From Paracoccus sediminis (GTDB lineage: Bacteria > Pseudomonadota > Alphaproteobacteria > Rhodobacterales > Rhodobacteraceae): a stretch of DNA of 64,000 nucleotides. Position 1 is the first letter of the stretch. Each line of letters starts with the position of its first letter. The notes under the pieces were generated by a model. The model was not told the DNA's origin. It was given only the letters and a program-made list of their open reading frames with translations, and did not search any database. This document shows, piece after piece, positions 27,667 to 36,642 of the stretch. The stretch covers positions 372,001 through 436,000 of the forward strand of contig NZ_FZNM01000002.1 of the NCBI RefSeq assembly GCF_900188295.1, given 5' to 3'. The position numbers and the translations under genes are program-made.

Positions 27667-30033
27667 TTAGCGCATGCAGGACCGGCGCGCCACCGTGCCC
27701 GGCAAATCCTCTTGCGCGCCGAAACCGCCAAGGCGCAACGACAGGCCGACGCTGGTTTCCGCCCGAACGCTGTCCGAACTGGTGAACCGGCGCGATATGC
27801 CCATGTCCACCGTCAGGCATTCGTTGCGATAGGTCAGATCCAGTGATGCGCGCTGCGCCCGGTCGGCCACGAAGTCGTAGCGGGTCTCCGCCCGGCCCCA
27901 CCAGCCGTCGCGGATCTGCCAGCCGACATTGGCGGCCAGTTCGCTGACGTCGGGCAATCCGGCGTCCTGTCCCTCGCCGTCCAGCCACAGATGGCCCGCC
28001 GACAATTGCAGGTCGTCGCGCAGCCAGCCCAGGCGCAGTTCATTGCGCGACAGGGACAGGTTGTCGTCGATCAGCGCCCGGTTGGCGATGGCCAGGCCCG
28101 TTCCGCTGTCGTATTGCGCGGCCACCAGCCAGTCGGAACTGGTCCCCGACAGGGCCGAGCCCGTCGGAAAGGCGCGTTCGGGATCGGCGCGCAGCACGCG
28201 CCCCCCGGTCAGGGCCAGAGACCAGCCGGTCGGGTCGATCCGCGTCCAGGTCGCGCCCAGATTGGCGCGCAGCCCCCCCTCGCGCGCGTCCCATCCCGGA
28301 AAGCGGTTGTCGGAAAACAGGTTTCCTTCGTCGAATTCGACCAGGCGGCTGTCCTCGTTCGGGATGTCGTCGTCGTTGCCGTGCGGCGAATACAGGATCT
28401 GGGCCACGGGTTCGACCATATGGGTGGCGCCGTCGCGGCCGCCGATCAGCGGCCAGCGCAGTTCGACGCCCACCGTGGGATCGGCGCGGGCCACCAGGTC
28501 GTCATAGCGGCTGTCCTGCGCGATGCGATAGATGTCGGCGTCAAGACCGGCGAGCGCGGCCCCCACAACGCCAAAAGGCAGGATTTCGCTGCGTTGCCAG
28601 TCCAGCCCGACCGACGCACGGGCCATGTCGCGTCCTGCCCGATCCCGGTCGGACGGGCGGCGGTGCGCATGGACCGACCATTCCATCAAGGCCTGTCCGC
28701 CGATGTAATGGGGGACAAAGCGCCGCTGCCAGATCACGTCGGCCACCTGCGCGGGCGAGGTGCTGTTGTCCTCGTCGTCGCGCAGGGACCGGTAATTGCC
28801 GACGCGCCCGAAGAACAGCTTGTCGCGGGTCACGCGGTCCAGGGTAAGACCGCTCCACAGGCGGTCGGCGTCGGTGATGCCGTAATCCAGCAGATAGCCC
28901 CGGTCGGACGCCACCTGCACCTGCACCCCCAGGCGATAGCCGCGCGGCAGGTCGATCAGCGCGTTGCCGAAGACGTATCCCCGCGTGCCGCCCGGTTCGA
29001 TGTCGTCGCGGCTGACCGCGCCGTTCCATTCGGTGACGCCGCGCGACCAGGCCTGGCGATAGCGCATTTCCAGCGTCCGCGTCCGGCTGGCCGAGACATA
29101 GGGCGTGACCGTCACGTCGGCCTGATCGCCCAGCGTGATGAAATAGGGCAGCTTGATCCCGAACCCCAGCCCCGAGGTGGTGCGGAATTCCGGCCGCAGG
29201 AACCCTGTGCGGCGTTCCACCGTCGGGTCGGGGGCGGTCAGGGTAAAGGGTGCGGCGGCCAGCGGGATACCCATGGCACGAAACTGCGGACGGTCGAAGG
29301 TGATAAGGCGGGTTTCCGCGTCATGGGTAATGCTGCGTGCGCGGATTTCCCACAACGGCGTCGGATTGGACGCGCAGACCTGGCAGCTGGACGCGATGAC
29401 ATAGCGCAGGTTGGTCATCCGGCCATTGCCCGTCCGGGTCAGTTCGCGGGCGGCAAGCTGCAATTCGCGGGCCAGGACCAGCCGCGCGCCGCGGATGATG
29501 CCGTCCTGCAATTCGCGGTCAAGCTGGCCCGATTCGGCAATCAGGATCGCTTCGGAATCGGGATCGGCGGCGCCGGGTCGGGACAGGTGGATCGGCCCCT
29601 CGATGGTCAGGTCGCCCGATGCCCCGTCCACCACGATGCGCGACGCCACCAGCCGGGCGCCCTGATACCAGACCACCACCCCGCCCGCCGCGATCAGCGT
29701 GCGGTCGCCTTGCAGGACCATGCTGTCGGCCAGAACCGTCGCCGCCTGGTCCTGCGCATCGCCCGTGTCGCGGGCGGGCAGGATCACATCGGCATCCGGG
29801 GCCGTGGCCTTCAGGGCGGCGGCATCGGGGGTGCGGTCGCCCAGGATGGCATTGCCCAGGGGCGTGGCGGCGGGCGCCAGCGCGGCATCGCCGCGCCAGC
29901 CCAGACCGGCCGTGCCGCCGATGCTGCCCGCACCAAGGCCCGGATCCTGGCTCGGCATCGTCTGGGCAGGCGCCAGCGACGGCACCAGCATCGCCAGTCC
30001 CAGCAGCCAGCCTTTCCGTATGCGTCCGTTCAT
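27667..30033 (-). CDS. lptD: LPS-assembly protein LptD (OstA/Imp)
   Basis: This 788-aa outer-membrane beta-barrel inserts lipopolysaccharide into the outer leaflet. A signal peptide ends near residue 24 (SLAPAQT). An OstA/LptA-like jellyroll domain follows (about 85-190; ADSMVLQGDRTLIAAGGVVVW), then the barrel from about residue 230 to the end. A CXXC pair (C217/C220, SSCQVCAS) plus NECLTVD and a final SCMR provide the cysteines LptD uses for disulfides. The ATG at 30033 overlaps the lptG stop (ATGA). Confidence 0.95.
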   Translation of the reverse strand: MNGRIRKGWLLGLAMLVPSLAPAQTMPSQDPGLGAGSIGGTAGLGWRGDAALAPAATPLGNAILGDRTPDAAALKATAPDADVILPARDTGDAQDQAATVLADSMVLQGDRTLIAAGGVVVWYQGARLVASRIVVDGASGDLTIEGPIHLSRPGAADPDSEAILIAESGQLDRELQDGIIRGARLVLARELQLAARELTRTGNGRMTNLRYVIASSCQVCASNPTPLWEIRARSITHDAETRLITFDRPQFRAMGIPLAAAPFTLTAPDPTVERRTGFLRPEFRTTSGLGFGIKLPYFITLGDQADVTVTPYVSASRTRTLEMRYRQAWSRGVTEWNGAVSRDDIEPGGTRGYVFGNALIDLPRGYRLGVQVQVASDRGYLLDYGITDADRLWSGLTLDRVTRDKLFFGRVGNYRSLRDDEDNSTSPAQVADVIWQRRFVPHYIGGQALMEWSVHAHRRPSDRDRAGRDMARASVGLDWQRSEILPFGVVGAALAGLDADIYRIAQDSRYDDLVARADPTVGVELRWPLIGGRDGATHMVEPVAQILYSPHGNDDDIPNEDSRLVEFDEGNLFSDNRFPGWDAREGGLRANLGATWTRIDPTGWSLALTGGRVLRADPERAFPTGSALSGTSSDWLVAAQYDSGTGLAIANRALIDDNLSLSRNELRLGWLRDDLQLSAGHLWLDGEGQDAGLPDVSELAANVGWQIRDGWWGRAETRYDFVADRAQRASLDLTYRNECLTVDMGISRRFTSSDSVRAETSVGLSLRLGGFGAQEDLPGTVARRSCMR

Positions 30034-31139
30034 CCATCCTCCCGCGCAAGGATCAGCGCGACGGCCAGAAGGCCGCCCACCAGCGGCGGGGTCCATCCGG
30101 CCAGCCAGGGGGGCACCTGCCCGTTGTCGCCCAGAACCTGCGCCAGATTGCGCAGGAAGAACAGCCCGATCCCGGCCCCGAAGGCCAGCAGGACCGCCCC
30201 GCCGGTGCTGCGGCCGCGCAGATGCCGCATGGTGAAGGCGGCGGCCACCAGCACCATGGCGGCCATCAGAAAGGGCCGGGCCAGTTCCATCTGCAACCAG
30301 ACCTTGTGGCGCGCCGCCGAAAAGCCGGCCCGTTCAAGGCCCGCGATGAAACCCGGCAACTGCCAGACCGGCACGGCCTCGGGGCGGCCGAAACCCTCGC
30401 GGATGCGCTGCGCAGTCAGGTCGGACGCCAGATCCATCGCGGGCACCACGGTGACGCCGGACTCGGGATTGGCATCGGTCAGGGGATAGTCGCGCACATC
30501 CGCCAGCTTCCACAGGCCGGGCGCCAGCCGGGCCTCGCGCGCCTCGATCCGGCGGACGGGGCCTTGGTCCTGGTCGAAGACCATGAAGGTCGCGTCATAC
30601 AGCGTCGTGGCATCCGGGCTGGCGCGGCGGGCGCGAATGACGATCTGGCCCGATTCCTGCGCCCCCTCGACCACCGCCTGCCGCAGCCAGACGGCGCTGT
30701 CGCCCACCGACACGGTCTGGCGGCTGGCGCGGTCGATGGCGGCCACCGCGGCGTCGAACCGCGCGCCGGTCACGGCCACCAGGGGGTTCAGAAAGGCGAC
30801 GGTCAGCGCGCCCGCCAGGGCGGCCGTTACCGCGGGGGCGGTCACGACCTTCAACGCTGACCGGCCCGATGCCCGGATCGCCACCATTTCGGACGTGCGC
30901 GCCAGGTTCAGAAACAGCGCGATTCCCGCCAGAACGGTCAGCAACGGCAGGATCGCGTAAAAGCTGGAGGCGATGTTCAGCCCGGCCAGCCCCAGGGCGC
31001 CCCCCAGGCCGATGTCGCGGTCCGAAAAGCGGCGGATCATCTCGATCATGTCGATCAGCAGCAGGATCAGCAGGAACACCCCGGCGATGGTCAGAAACGA
31101 CCGCAGGAACCGACGCGCGACATAGCGGGCCAAGATCAT
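30030..31139 (-). CDS. lptG: LPS export ABC transporter permease LptG
   Basis: This 369-aa inner-membrane subunit of LptB2FG extracts LPS for transport to the outer membrane. It has an N-terminal group of three helices (FLTIAGVFLLILLLIDMIEMI; LNIASSFYAILPLLTVLAGIALFL), a periplasmic beta-jellyroll in the middle and three C-terminal helices. The motif TSEMVAIRASGRSALKV is typical of the YjgP/YjgQ family. The gene overlaps lptF and lptD by 4 nt on each side. The cognate ATPase LptB is not in the window. Confidence 0.94.
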   Translation of the reverse strand: MILARYVARRFLRSFLTIAGVFLLILLLIDMIEMIRRFSDRDIGLGGALGLAGLNIASSFYAILPLLTVLAGIALFLNLARTSEMVAIRASGRSALKVVTAPAVTAALAGALTVAFLNPLVAVTGARFDAAVAAIDRASRQTVSVGDSAVWLRQAVVEGAQESGQIVIRARRASPDATTLYDATFMVFDQDQGPVRRIEAREARLAPGLWKLADVRDYPLTDANPESGVTVVPAMDLASDLTAQRIREGFGRPEAVPVWQLPGFIAGLERAGFSAARHKVWLQMELARPFLMAAMVLVAAAFTMRHLRGRSTGGAVLLAFGAGIGLFFLRNLAQVLGDNGQVPPWLAGWTPPLVGGLLAVALILAREDG

Positions 31140-32263
31140 GCCGGCACACCCCCCGATTTCAGCCGCCGGGGCCTGCCCGCCAGCCACAGCAAGCCGCAGC
31201 ACATCGCGGCGCCGATCAGGGCGGGCAGATACAGCACCGGCCACAGCGACGGGTCGCGCCCGGCCTGGTCGGCGGCGGCATTGGTCAGGAACTGCACGGC
31301 GATCAGCCCTGCGATCGCCCACAGCACCTGCCGCCAGACGCCGAACCGGGAATAGCCCCCGATCAGAAGCGTGGCAAAACCGATCATCGCGGCGATGGGC
31401 GACAGCAGGGGCTGGGCGATTCGCTCGTGCGCCTCGCGCCGCGCCTCGGCGGGGGCGGCGCCGGTCGCGGCCAGCAGGGCCGCATCGGGATCAAGCAGCC
31501 GCACGGTGCCGTAATCGCGCAGGTCGCGGCCCCGTTGCCCGCCGCCCGCGAACATCGCCCCCACGTCATAGCTGAGTTCGTCGAACCGCGTCACGGCCAG
31601 CGATTGCCGGTCCCCCGATTGGCGCAGGTTCTGCGACATGCCGCGCAGCAGGATCAGCACCGGGCCCGTCTCGGCGCGCACGACCAGGGCTTCCTCGGAG
31701 GTATAGACCGTCTGGTTGGCGGGGTCGCGCGCATCCTCGATGAACAGATCCAGCAGGCGCCCGTCCCCGGCGATGTCGCGGATGAACAGGGTGATGCCGT
31801 CGGACGGATACTGGAAGGTGCCGGGGCGCAGGAACCGTTCGGTCGCGTCCTGGGCCAGTTCGGCCTGGCGGTCGGCCAGCCGCGCGCGGGCCATGGGCAC
31901 CAGCCCATGCACCAGCACCGCCACCATCACGCCCACGAGGACGCCGAAGACCAGCACCGGCCGCGCCAGCCGCCAGGGCGACAGCCCGGCCGCCTGCATG
32001 GCGACCAGTTCCGATTCCCCGGCCATCCGGTTGGTGCCATAGGCGGTGGCCGCGAAGGCCGCGACCGGCAGCACGACCGAAATGACAAGCGGCAGCGTCA
32101 GCGCCGTGAATTCCAGCACGACCAACGCGGTCCGCCCGTCGCTGAGAAGATCGTCGAACAGGCTGACGGCCCGGTTGATCCAGTAGACCGACACCAGCAC
32201 CAGGGCGAAGAATCCGAACAGCGTCAGCATCTGGCCAAGGATGTATCGGTCGATCCGGGGCAT
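31136..32263 (-). CDS. lptF: LPS export ABC transporter permease LptF
   Basis: This 375-aa YjgP/YjgQ-family permease is the partner of LptG in LptB2FG. It begins with MPRIDRYILGQML and has a helix motif with the conserved GESELVAMQAAGLSPWRLARP near residues 82-102. A periplasmic domain lies in about 130-270 and three C-terminal helices follow. It is the first gene of the envelope cluster and diverges from pepA across 113 nt, where both promoters must lie; I could not pick a clear one. Confidence 0.94.
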   Translation of the reverse strand: MPRIDRYILGQMLTLFGFFALVLVSVYWINRAVSLFDDLLSDGRTALVVLEFTALTLPLVISVVLPVAAFAATAYGTNRMAGESELVAMQAAGLSPWRLARPVLVFGVLVGVMVAVLVHGLVPMARARLADRQAELAQDATERFLRPGTFQYPSDGITLFIRDIAGDGRLLDLFIEDARDPANQTVYTSEEALVVRAETGPVLILLRGMSQNLRQSGDRQSLAVTRFDELSYDVGAMFAGGGQRGRDLRDYGTVRLLDPDAALLAATGAAPAEARREAHERIAQPLLSPIAAMIGFATLLIGGYSRFGVWRQVLWAIAGLIAVQFLTNAAADQAGRDPSLWPVLYLPALIGAAMCCGLLWLAGRPRRLKSGGVPA

Positions 32264-32376
32264 GGGGCGGGCTGATCCTTCGGGCGGCGTCTCACGTTCT
32301 GCTTAGCGGCAAGGGCGGGTCTGGAAAAGGGTGCGCGGCGGGGCTAGGCTTTGATGCGCAGAAAGATGAGGACGCC

Positions 32377-33957
32377 ATGACCCAGCCCGCCCCGATCACC
32401 TTCACCGACATCGCCACCGACCGGCTGGCCAGCCACGCAGGCCGCGTGGCGCTGATCGTGGCGCCGGGGGGCAAGCTTCCGTCGGGCCTGCCGCGCGGCG
32501 CGCGCGAGGCGGCGCAGCGGGCGCTGGATTCGAAGGCGGGCCGGGGGCTGAAGCCCGGCGCGGCGCTGGAACTGGCCTTTCCGGCGGGCATGGCGGCGGA
32601 TGCGCTGACGCTGGTGGCGCTGCCTGCGGGCGCCTCGGTGGCCGAAGCGCGCAAGGCGGGCGCGGCCATCGGCGCCAAGCTGGGCACCACGCACACGCTG
32701 GTGCTGGCGGGCGGGCACAGGCGGGCGGGCGACATCGCGCTGGGCATCGCGCTGCGGGGGTATGACTTTTCCGTCTATCAGACCAAGCCCGCCGAGGACG
32801 GGCCAGAGACCGGTCCCGATCCGATTCCGCAAAGCGTCACGCACGAGGCCGACACGGCCGTTCTGGCCGACGCCCAGGCCGACAGCGCCCCGGACGCCCC
32901 GGACGAGCCGGTCAGCGAAAAGGCCCGCGTGACCTTCATGGCCAAGGATCCCGAAGCCCTGGCCAAGGCGGCCCAGGACGCGGCGGCGGTGGCCGAGGGG
33001 GTGTTCTTCACCCGCGATCTGGTCAACGAACCCGCCAACGTCCTGACCACCACCGATTTCGCCGACCGCCTCAAGGCGATGGAGGAGATCGGCCTGACCG
33101 TCGAAGTGCTGGAGGAGGAGGAGCTGCACGGCCTGGGGATGCGCGCCCTGCTGGCCGTGGGCCAAGGCAGCGAATCGCCCTCCAGGGTGGTGGTGATGCG
33201 CTGGAACGGCGGCGGCGACGAGGCGCCCCTGGCCCTGGTCGGCAAGGGCGTGGTGTTCGACACCGGCGGCATTTCCATCAAGCCCGGCGCGGGGATGGAG
33301 GAGATGACCATGGACATGGGCGGCGCGGGCGTGGTGGCGGGCGTGATGCGCACGCTGGCCCTGCGCCGAGCGCGGGCCAATGTCGTGGGGCTGGTCGGGC
33401 TGGTGGAAAACATGCCCGACGGGCGCGCCTATCGCCCCGGCGACATCCTGAAATCCATGAAGGGCGACACGATCGAGGTCGTGAACACCGACGCCGAGGG
33501 GCGCCTCGTGCTGGCCGACGTGCTGTGGTACGCGCAGACCCGCTTTACCCCCAAGGCGGTCATCGACCTGGCGACGCTGACCGGCGCCGTCATCATCGCC
33601 TTGGGCCACGACAACGCGGGCGTGTTCGCCAACGACGATGCGCTGGCCGACACCCTTCTGTCCGCCGCGCGGGCCGAGGGCGAGGGCGCCTGGCGCCTGC
33701 CCCTGGGCCAGCCCTATGACGCGTTGATAAAGTCGCGCCTGGCGGACATGAAGAACACCGGCGGGCGCGCGGCGGGGTCGATCACGGCGGCGCAGTTCCT
33801 GCAACGCTTCATCCGCAAGGGCCAGCCCTGGGCGCATATCGACATCGCCGGTGTCGCCCTGCCGCCCGGCGCGACCGATCTGGCCCCCAGAGGCGCGACC
33901 GGCTGGGGCGTGATGACCCTGAACCGCCTGATCCGGGATCGGTACGAGGCGCGGTGA
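32377..33957 (+). CDS. pepA: Leucyl (cytosol) aminopeptidase, M17 family
   Basis: This 526-aa two-zinc aminopeptidase is active as a hexamer. The catalytic domain carries LVGKGVVFDTGGISIKPG (near residue 288) and the family signature NTDAEGRLVLAD (near residue 370). The non-catalytic N-terminal domain is joined by an unusually long acidic, Ala/Asp/Pro-rich linker at about residues 145-185. In many proteobacteria pepA is directly followed by holC; here a 1.5-kb foreign-looking gene lies in between. Confidence 0.96.
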   Translation: MTQPAPITFTDIATDRLASHAGRVALIVAPGGKLPSGLPRGAREAAQRALDSKAGRGLKPGAALELAFPAGMAADALTLVALPAGASVAEARKAGAAIGAKLGTTHTLVLAGGHRRAGDIALGIALRGYDFSVYQTKPAEDGPETGPDPIPQSVTHEADTAVLADAQADSAPDAPDEPVSEKARVTFMAKDPEALAKAAQDAAAVAEGVFFTRDLVNEPANVLTTTDFADRLKAMEEIGLTVEVLEEEELHGLGMRALLAVGQGSESPSRVVVMRWNGGGDEAPLALVGKGVVFDTGGISIKPGAGMEEMTMDMGGAGVVAGVMRTLALRRARANVVGLVGLVENMPDGRAYRPGDILKSMKGDTIEVVNTDAEGRLVLADVLWYAQTRFTPKAVIDLATLTGAVIIALGHDNAGVFANDDALADTLLSAARAEGEGAWRLPLGQPYDALIKSRLADMKNTGGRAAGSITAAQFLQRFIRKGQPWAHIDIAGVALPPGATDLAPRGATGWGVMTLNRLIRDRYEAR

Positions 33958-33979
33958 AACGACTGGTCGCGTAGCAGAC

Positions 33980-35437
33980 ATGAAAAAATTCGATGCGGCG
34001 GCCAGAACGCATTTTTTCCAGGAACTGGACGGGGAACGGTCCGGCCTTGTCCAGATCAGTGATGACTGTGTCAAGTGGAGTGTCTTTGGCTTCGATACGC
34101 AGCTTGATCGTCCTGACGGTCAACCTGCCCATGTGGTGATGGACGATGGCCGCATCCTTTCGCTTCATGGAAACGTAACAGTCTCGACCGGAAGAAATAT
34201 GGTCGCCAGTGCCCCCGATGCCCGTGGACACCGAGAGAAACGCCTTGTCAGTCGTGCCGAAGTGCTGTCACATCTGGCGCTGATCGGAACCGATCCGTGG
34301 CGCGCGGACGAACCGGTCCGGCGCGTCTCTTTCCGCTCCCCGGATGCCGAGTATCTATTCGTGCATGCCGAAAAACAACGCTGCATCATTCAGAAAGAGT
34401 CATTCTCTGAAGACAATATAAGCTTTTTCAATACCTCTGTTGGTGTGGAAACCTATGGCGCCAACCACGATGTTACCTTGATCCTTGGCAACCCCGTTCC
34501 CAGGATGGACGGAATACGCTTCTACATCGAGTTTCCTGAAGGCTGCCCACTCAACGCTGTGTGGCAACGTTTAACGACCTACCTTTCGTTTCTGTCGTTT
34601 ATGGCTAACCGCCATGTCGCGGCGCAATCCATCCGCATGGGCAAGGTGTTGAAAAGAGACGCCATGCAGCCAGAACACGAGGCCGTCTTGTCCTGGCTTG
34701 AACCGGAACCCCAAGGCGAAGCATGCCCTGCGGCGAAGGCTCCCTTTGCAGCATGGGACGATGAGGACCTTGCCTCCCTGGGTCAAGGCTTGTCTTGCTG
34801 GATCGGTCGTATCGAAGGTTGGCAGGACGCCTATGTCCGTATGACGGCCTGCCGCGGATCCACCGAGAGGGACGCCAGCGAACGCCTGCTAACCGCATGG
34901 CGGTGGTTCGAGCGTCTGCCGGATACAAGGGAAAGAAAAGTTCTCGATCCACTAGCGATCAAACCTCTTGCCGATGCGGCATTTGCTGTCGCACAGGAGC
35001 AAGGTCTGGATATTTCCAGGAAACGCATTGATGGATCGTTACGGACGCTTTGCAAGGAAGGTTTCGAACAGCGGGTCAGGCGACTGGTGGCTTTTCGCCA
35101 TGCAGGGCACGGATATTGGCGGCATTCGGACCGAGGTGGCAAAGGACATATCCGCTGGGCGCGAGATGCGCGGGGCCGCAGCGCATGGAAATATCGCAAA
35201 GCCCGGACAGCAGGCGGCTATTCAACGGGTTTGTTCCACATATGCCACCGAAACTTTCTGCTTTCTCTGGACCGCAAGGGATCTTCCCCTGACACCGGGG
35301 CGCCGGGGACAGTTGAGCCACCATCCCCTGGTTGCAGAATATATTCGCCTGCTGGCAGCAAATCGGACATCATTGCCATGAACAAGGCTTCCATCCTTCG
35401 CAGAACCGCGCAACATCCCGCCCGGCCGGAGGCCTGA
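33980..35437 (+). CDS. HEPN-type (ApeA-like?) accessory protein gene, frameshifted near its 3' end
   Basis: As read, this gives 485 aa of an unrecognised protein. The first 370 residues look like genuine protein: a beta-rich N-terminal part (SGLVQISDDCVKWSVFGF; DGRILSLHGNVTVSTGRN) and a helical part from about residue 255 (ERLLTAWRWFERLPDT; RIDGSLRTLCKEGFEQRVRRLVAF). After about nt 35095 the frame turns into Arg-rich nonsense, while the next frame (to 35381) continues the helical domain and ends with an RX4H HEPN RNase motif. The overall plan, beta domain plus C-terminal HEPN, recalls the ApeA anti-phage family, but this is inference. It lies 22 nt after pepA and abuts holC, and its base use is less GC-rich than its neighbours, suggesting transfer. 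Confidence 0.55.
   Translation: MKKFDAAARTHFFQELDGERSGLVQISDDCVKWSVFGFDTQLDRPDGQPAHVVMDDGRILSLHGNVTVSTGRNMVASAPDARGHREKRLVSRAEVLSHLALIGTDPWRADEPVRRVSFRSPDAEYLFVHAEKQRCIIQKESFSEDNISFFNTSVGVETYGANHDVTLILGNPVPRMDGIRFYIEFPEGCPLNAVWQRLTTYLSFLSFMANRHVAAQSIRMGKVLKRDAMQPEHEAVLSWLEPEPQGEACPAAKAPFAAWDDEDLASLGQGLSCWIGRIEGWQDAYVRMTACRGSTERDASERLLTAWRWFERLPDTRERKVLDPLAIKPLADAAFAVAQEQGLDISRKRIDGSLRTLCKEGFEQRVRRLVAFRHAGHGYWRHSDRGGKGHIRWARDARGRSAWKYRKARTAGGYSTGLFHICHRNFLLSLDRKGSSPDTGAPGTVEPPSPGCRIYSPAGSKSDIIAMNKASILRRTAQHPARPEA
35096..35381 (+). pseudogene. Displaced C-terminal HEPN segment of the preceding gene (+1 frame)
   Basis: In the frame one base ahead of the upstream gene, nt 35096-35381 reads AMQGTDIGGIRTEVAKDISA, then REMRGAAAHGN with Arg at 35169 and His at 35184 (R-X4-H), and ends with HHPLVAEYIRLL and a stop. 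This is a natural continuation of the helical domain that the main frame loses at the CTTTTC run (35091-35096). One extra base there, real or a sequencing error, would explain it. If real, the HEPN motif is not translated and the gene is broken. Confidence 0.55.
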
Positions 35438-35916
35438 TGGGCAACGCGCTGTTCTATCACCTGACCCGATCCCCGGCGGAAAGCCTGCTGCCCACGCTGA
35501 TCGGCAAGTCCCTGGCTGCGGGCTGGCATGTGGAACTGCGCGGCACCGATCCCGCCCGGATGGAGCGGCTGGATCTGCATTTGTGGCAAGGCGACGGGTT
35601 CTTGCCGCACGGTCTGGCGGGCGGGCCGCATGATGCGCGCCAGCCGGTGTTGCTGACTGTGGCCGGCCAGGCTGTCGCAGGACAGGCCGTGGCAGGGCAG
35701 GGGGCCGCGAACAACCCCGCCTGCCTGATGGCGCTTGACGGGGCCGAGGTCGCGGCTGCCGAATGCCGGGTATTGGAACGGACCTGCATCATCTTCGACG
35801 GCGGCGACGCAGCCGCCACCACCCAGGCGCGCGAGCGGTGGCGGCTGCTGACCCAGGCGGGCATCGCCGCGGAATACTGGTCCGAGGAATCGGGCCGCTG
35901 GGAACGCAAGCGGTAA
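35437..35916 (+). CDS. holC: DNA polymerase III subunit chi
   Basis: This 159-aa chi subunit links the clamp loader to single-stranded-DNA-binding protein. The N-terminus LFYHLTRSPAESLLPTLIGKSL and the WQGDGFLPHGLAG segment are typical. The middle contains a three-fold VAGQA repeat (period 15 nt, about 35661-35705) that looks like a recent local expansion. The ATG at 35437 has a strong GGAGG at 35428-35432 and overlaps the stop of the HEPN gene (TGATG), so its translation signals lie inside that inserted gene. Confidence 0.92.
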   Translation: MGNALFYHLTRSPAESLLPTLIGKSLAAGWHVELRGTDPARMERLDLHLWQGDGFLPHGLAGGPHDARQPVLLTVAGQAVAGQAVAGQGAANNPACLMALDGAEVAAAECRVLERTCIIFDGGDAAATTQARERWRLLTQAGIAAEYWSEESGRWERKR

Positions 35917-35923
35917 CCATGCG

Positions 35924-35944
35924 CGCGGCCGTCACGCGGCCGCG
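35924..35944. terminator. GC-rich hairpin between convergent holC and urtE
   Basis: CGCGGCCG and CGGCCGCG form an 8-bp stem with a 5-nt loop just after holC and overlapping the urtE stop. There is no T-tract, so termination is only possible, not certain. Confidence 0.35.
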
Positions 35945-36639
35945 TGGCCGGCCAACCGGGCGTGCAGGTCGCCGCGCGCCAGGCTGGCCCTGGACCCCTG
36001 CATGACCGCGCGGCCGCGTTCCAGCACCAGGAACTCATCGCCAAGATCCCAGGCGAAATCGAAGAACTGTTCGACCAGCACGATGGCCATGTCGCCCCGG
36101 TCGCGGAGCGCGGCGATGACGCGGCCGATCCCTGCTATGATGTTGGGCTGGATTCCCTCGGTCGGTTCGTCCAGCAGCAACACGCGCGGCTTGGCGATCA
36201 GCGCGCGGGCGATGGCCAATTGCTGCTGCTGGCCGCCCGACAGGTCGCCGCCGCGCCGGTGCGCCATCTCGGCCAGGACGGGAAAGCTGTCGAAGATCGT
36301 ATCCGGGATGCGGCGGTCCCGGCGGGGCAGGCAGGCAAAGCCCGTCTCCAGGTTCTCGCGCACGGTCAGCATCGGAAAGATCGCCCGGCCCTGCGGGACA
36401 TAGCCCACGCCCAGCCTTGCCATCTGCTGCGCGGTGATCCGGCCCAGGTCTGTGCCGTCAAGGCGGATGGTCCCGCCGGAACGCGGATGCCGCCCGGCCA
36501 GCAGGTTCATCAAGGATGTCTTGCCCACGCCGTTGTTGCCCATCACGCAGGTCACGGAACCGGGGCGCGCGGCGATGTCGATTCCATGCAGGATCTGGCT
36601 GCCGCCGTAATGCAGGGTCAGGTCGGTGGCTTCCAGCAT
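35932..36639 (-). CDS. urtE: Urea ABC transporter ATP-binding subunit UrtE
   Basis: This 235-aa LivF-type ATPase has Walker A GNNGVGKT near residue 34, signature LSGGQQQQLAIARAL, and Walker B LLLDEPTEGIQPNI. The EGIQP form after Walker B is typical of UrtE. It is the last gene of urtABCDE, following urtD by 3 nt. With UrtD it powers urea import. Confidence 0.95.
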   Translation of the reverse strand: MLEATDLTLHYGGSQILHGIDIAARPGSVTCVMGNNGVGKTSLMNLLAGRHPRSGGTIRLDGTDLGRITAQQMARLGVGYVPQGRAIFPMLTVRENLETGFACLPRRDRRIPDTIFDSFPVLAEMAHRRGGDLSGGQQQQLAIARALIAKPRVLLLDEPTEGIQPNIIAGIGRVIAALRDRGDMAIVLVEQFFDFAWDLGDEFLVLERGRAVMQGSRASLARGDLHARLAGHAAA

Positions 36640-36642
36640 GTC

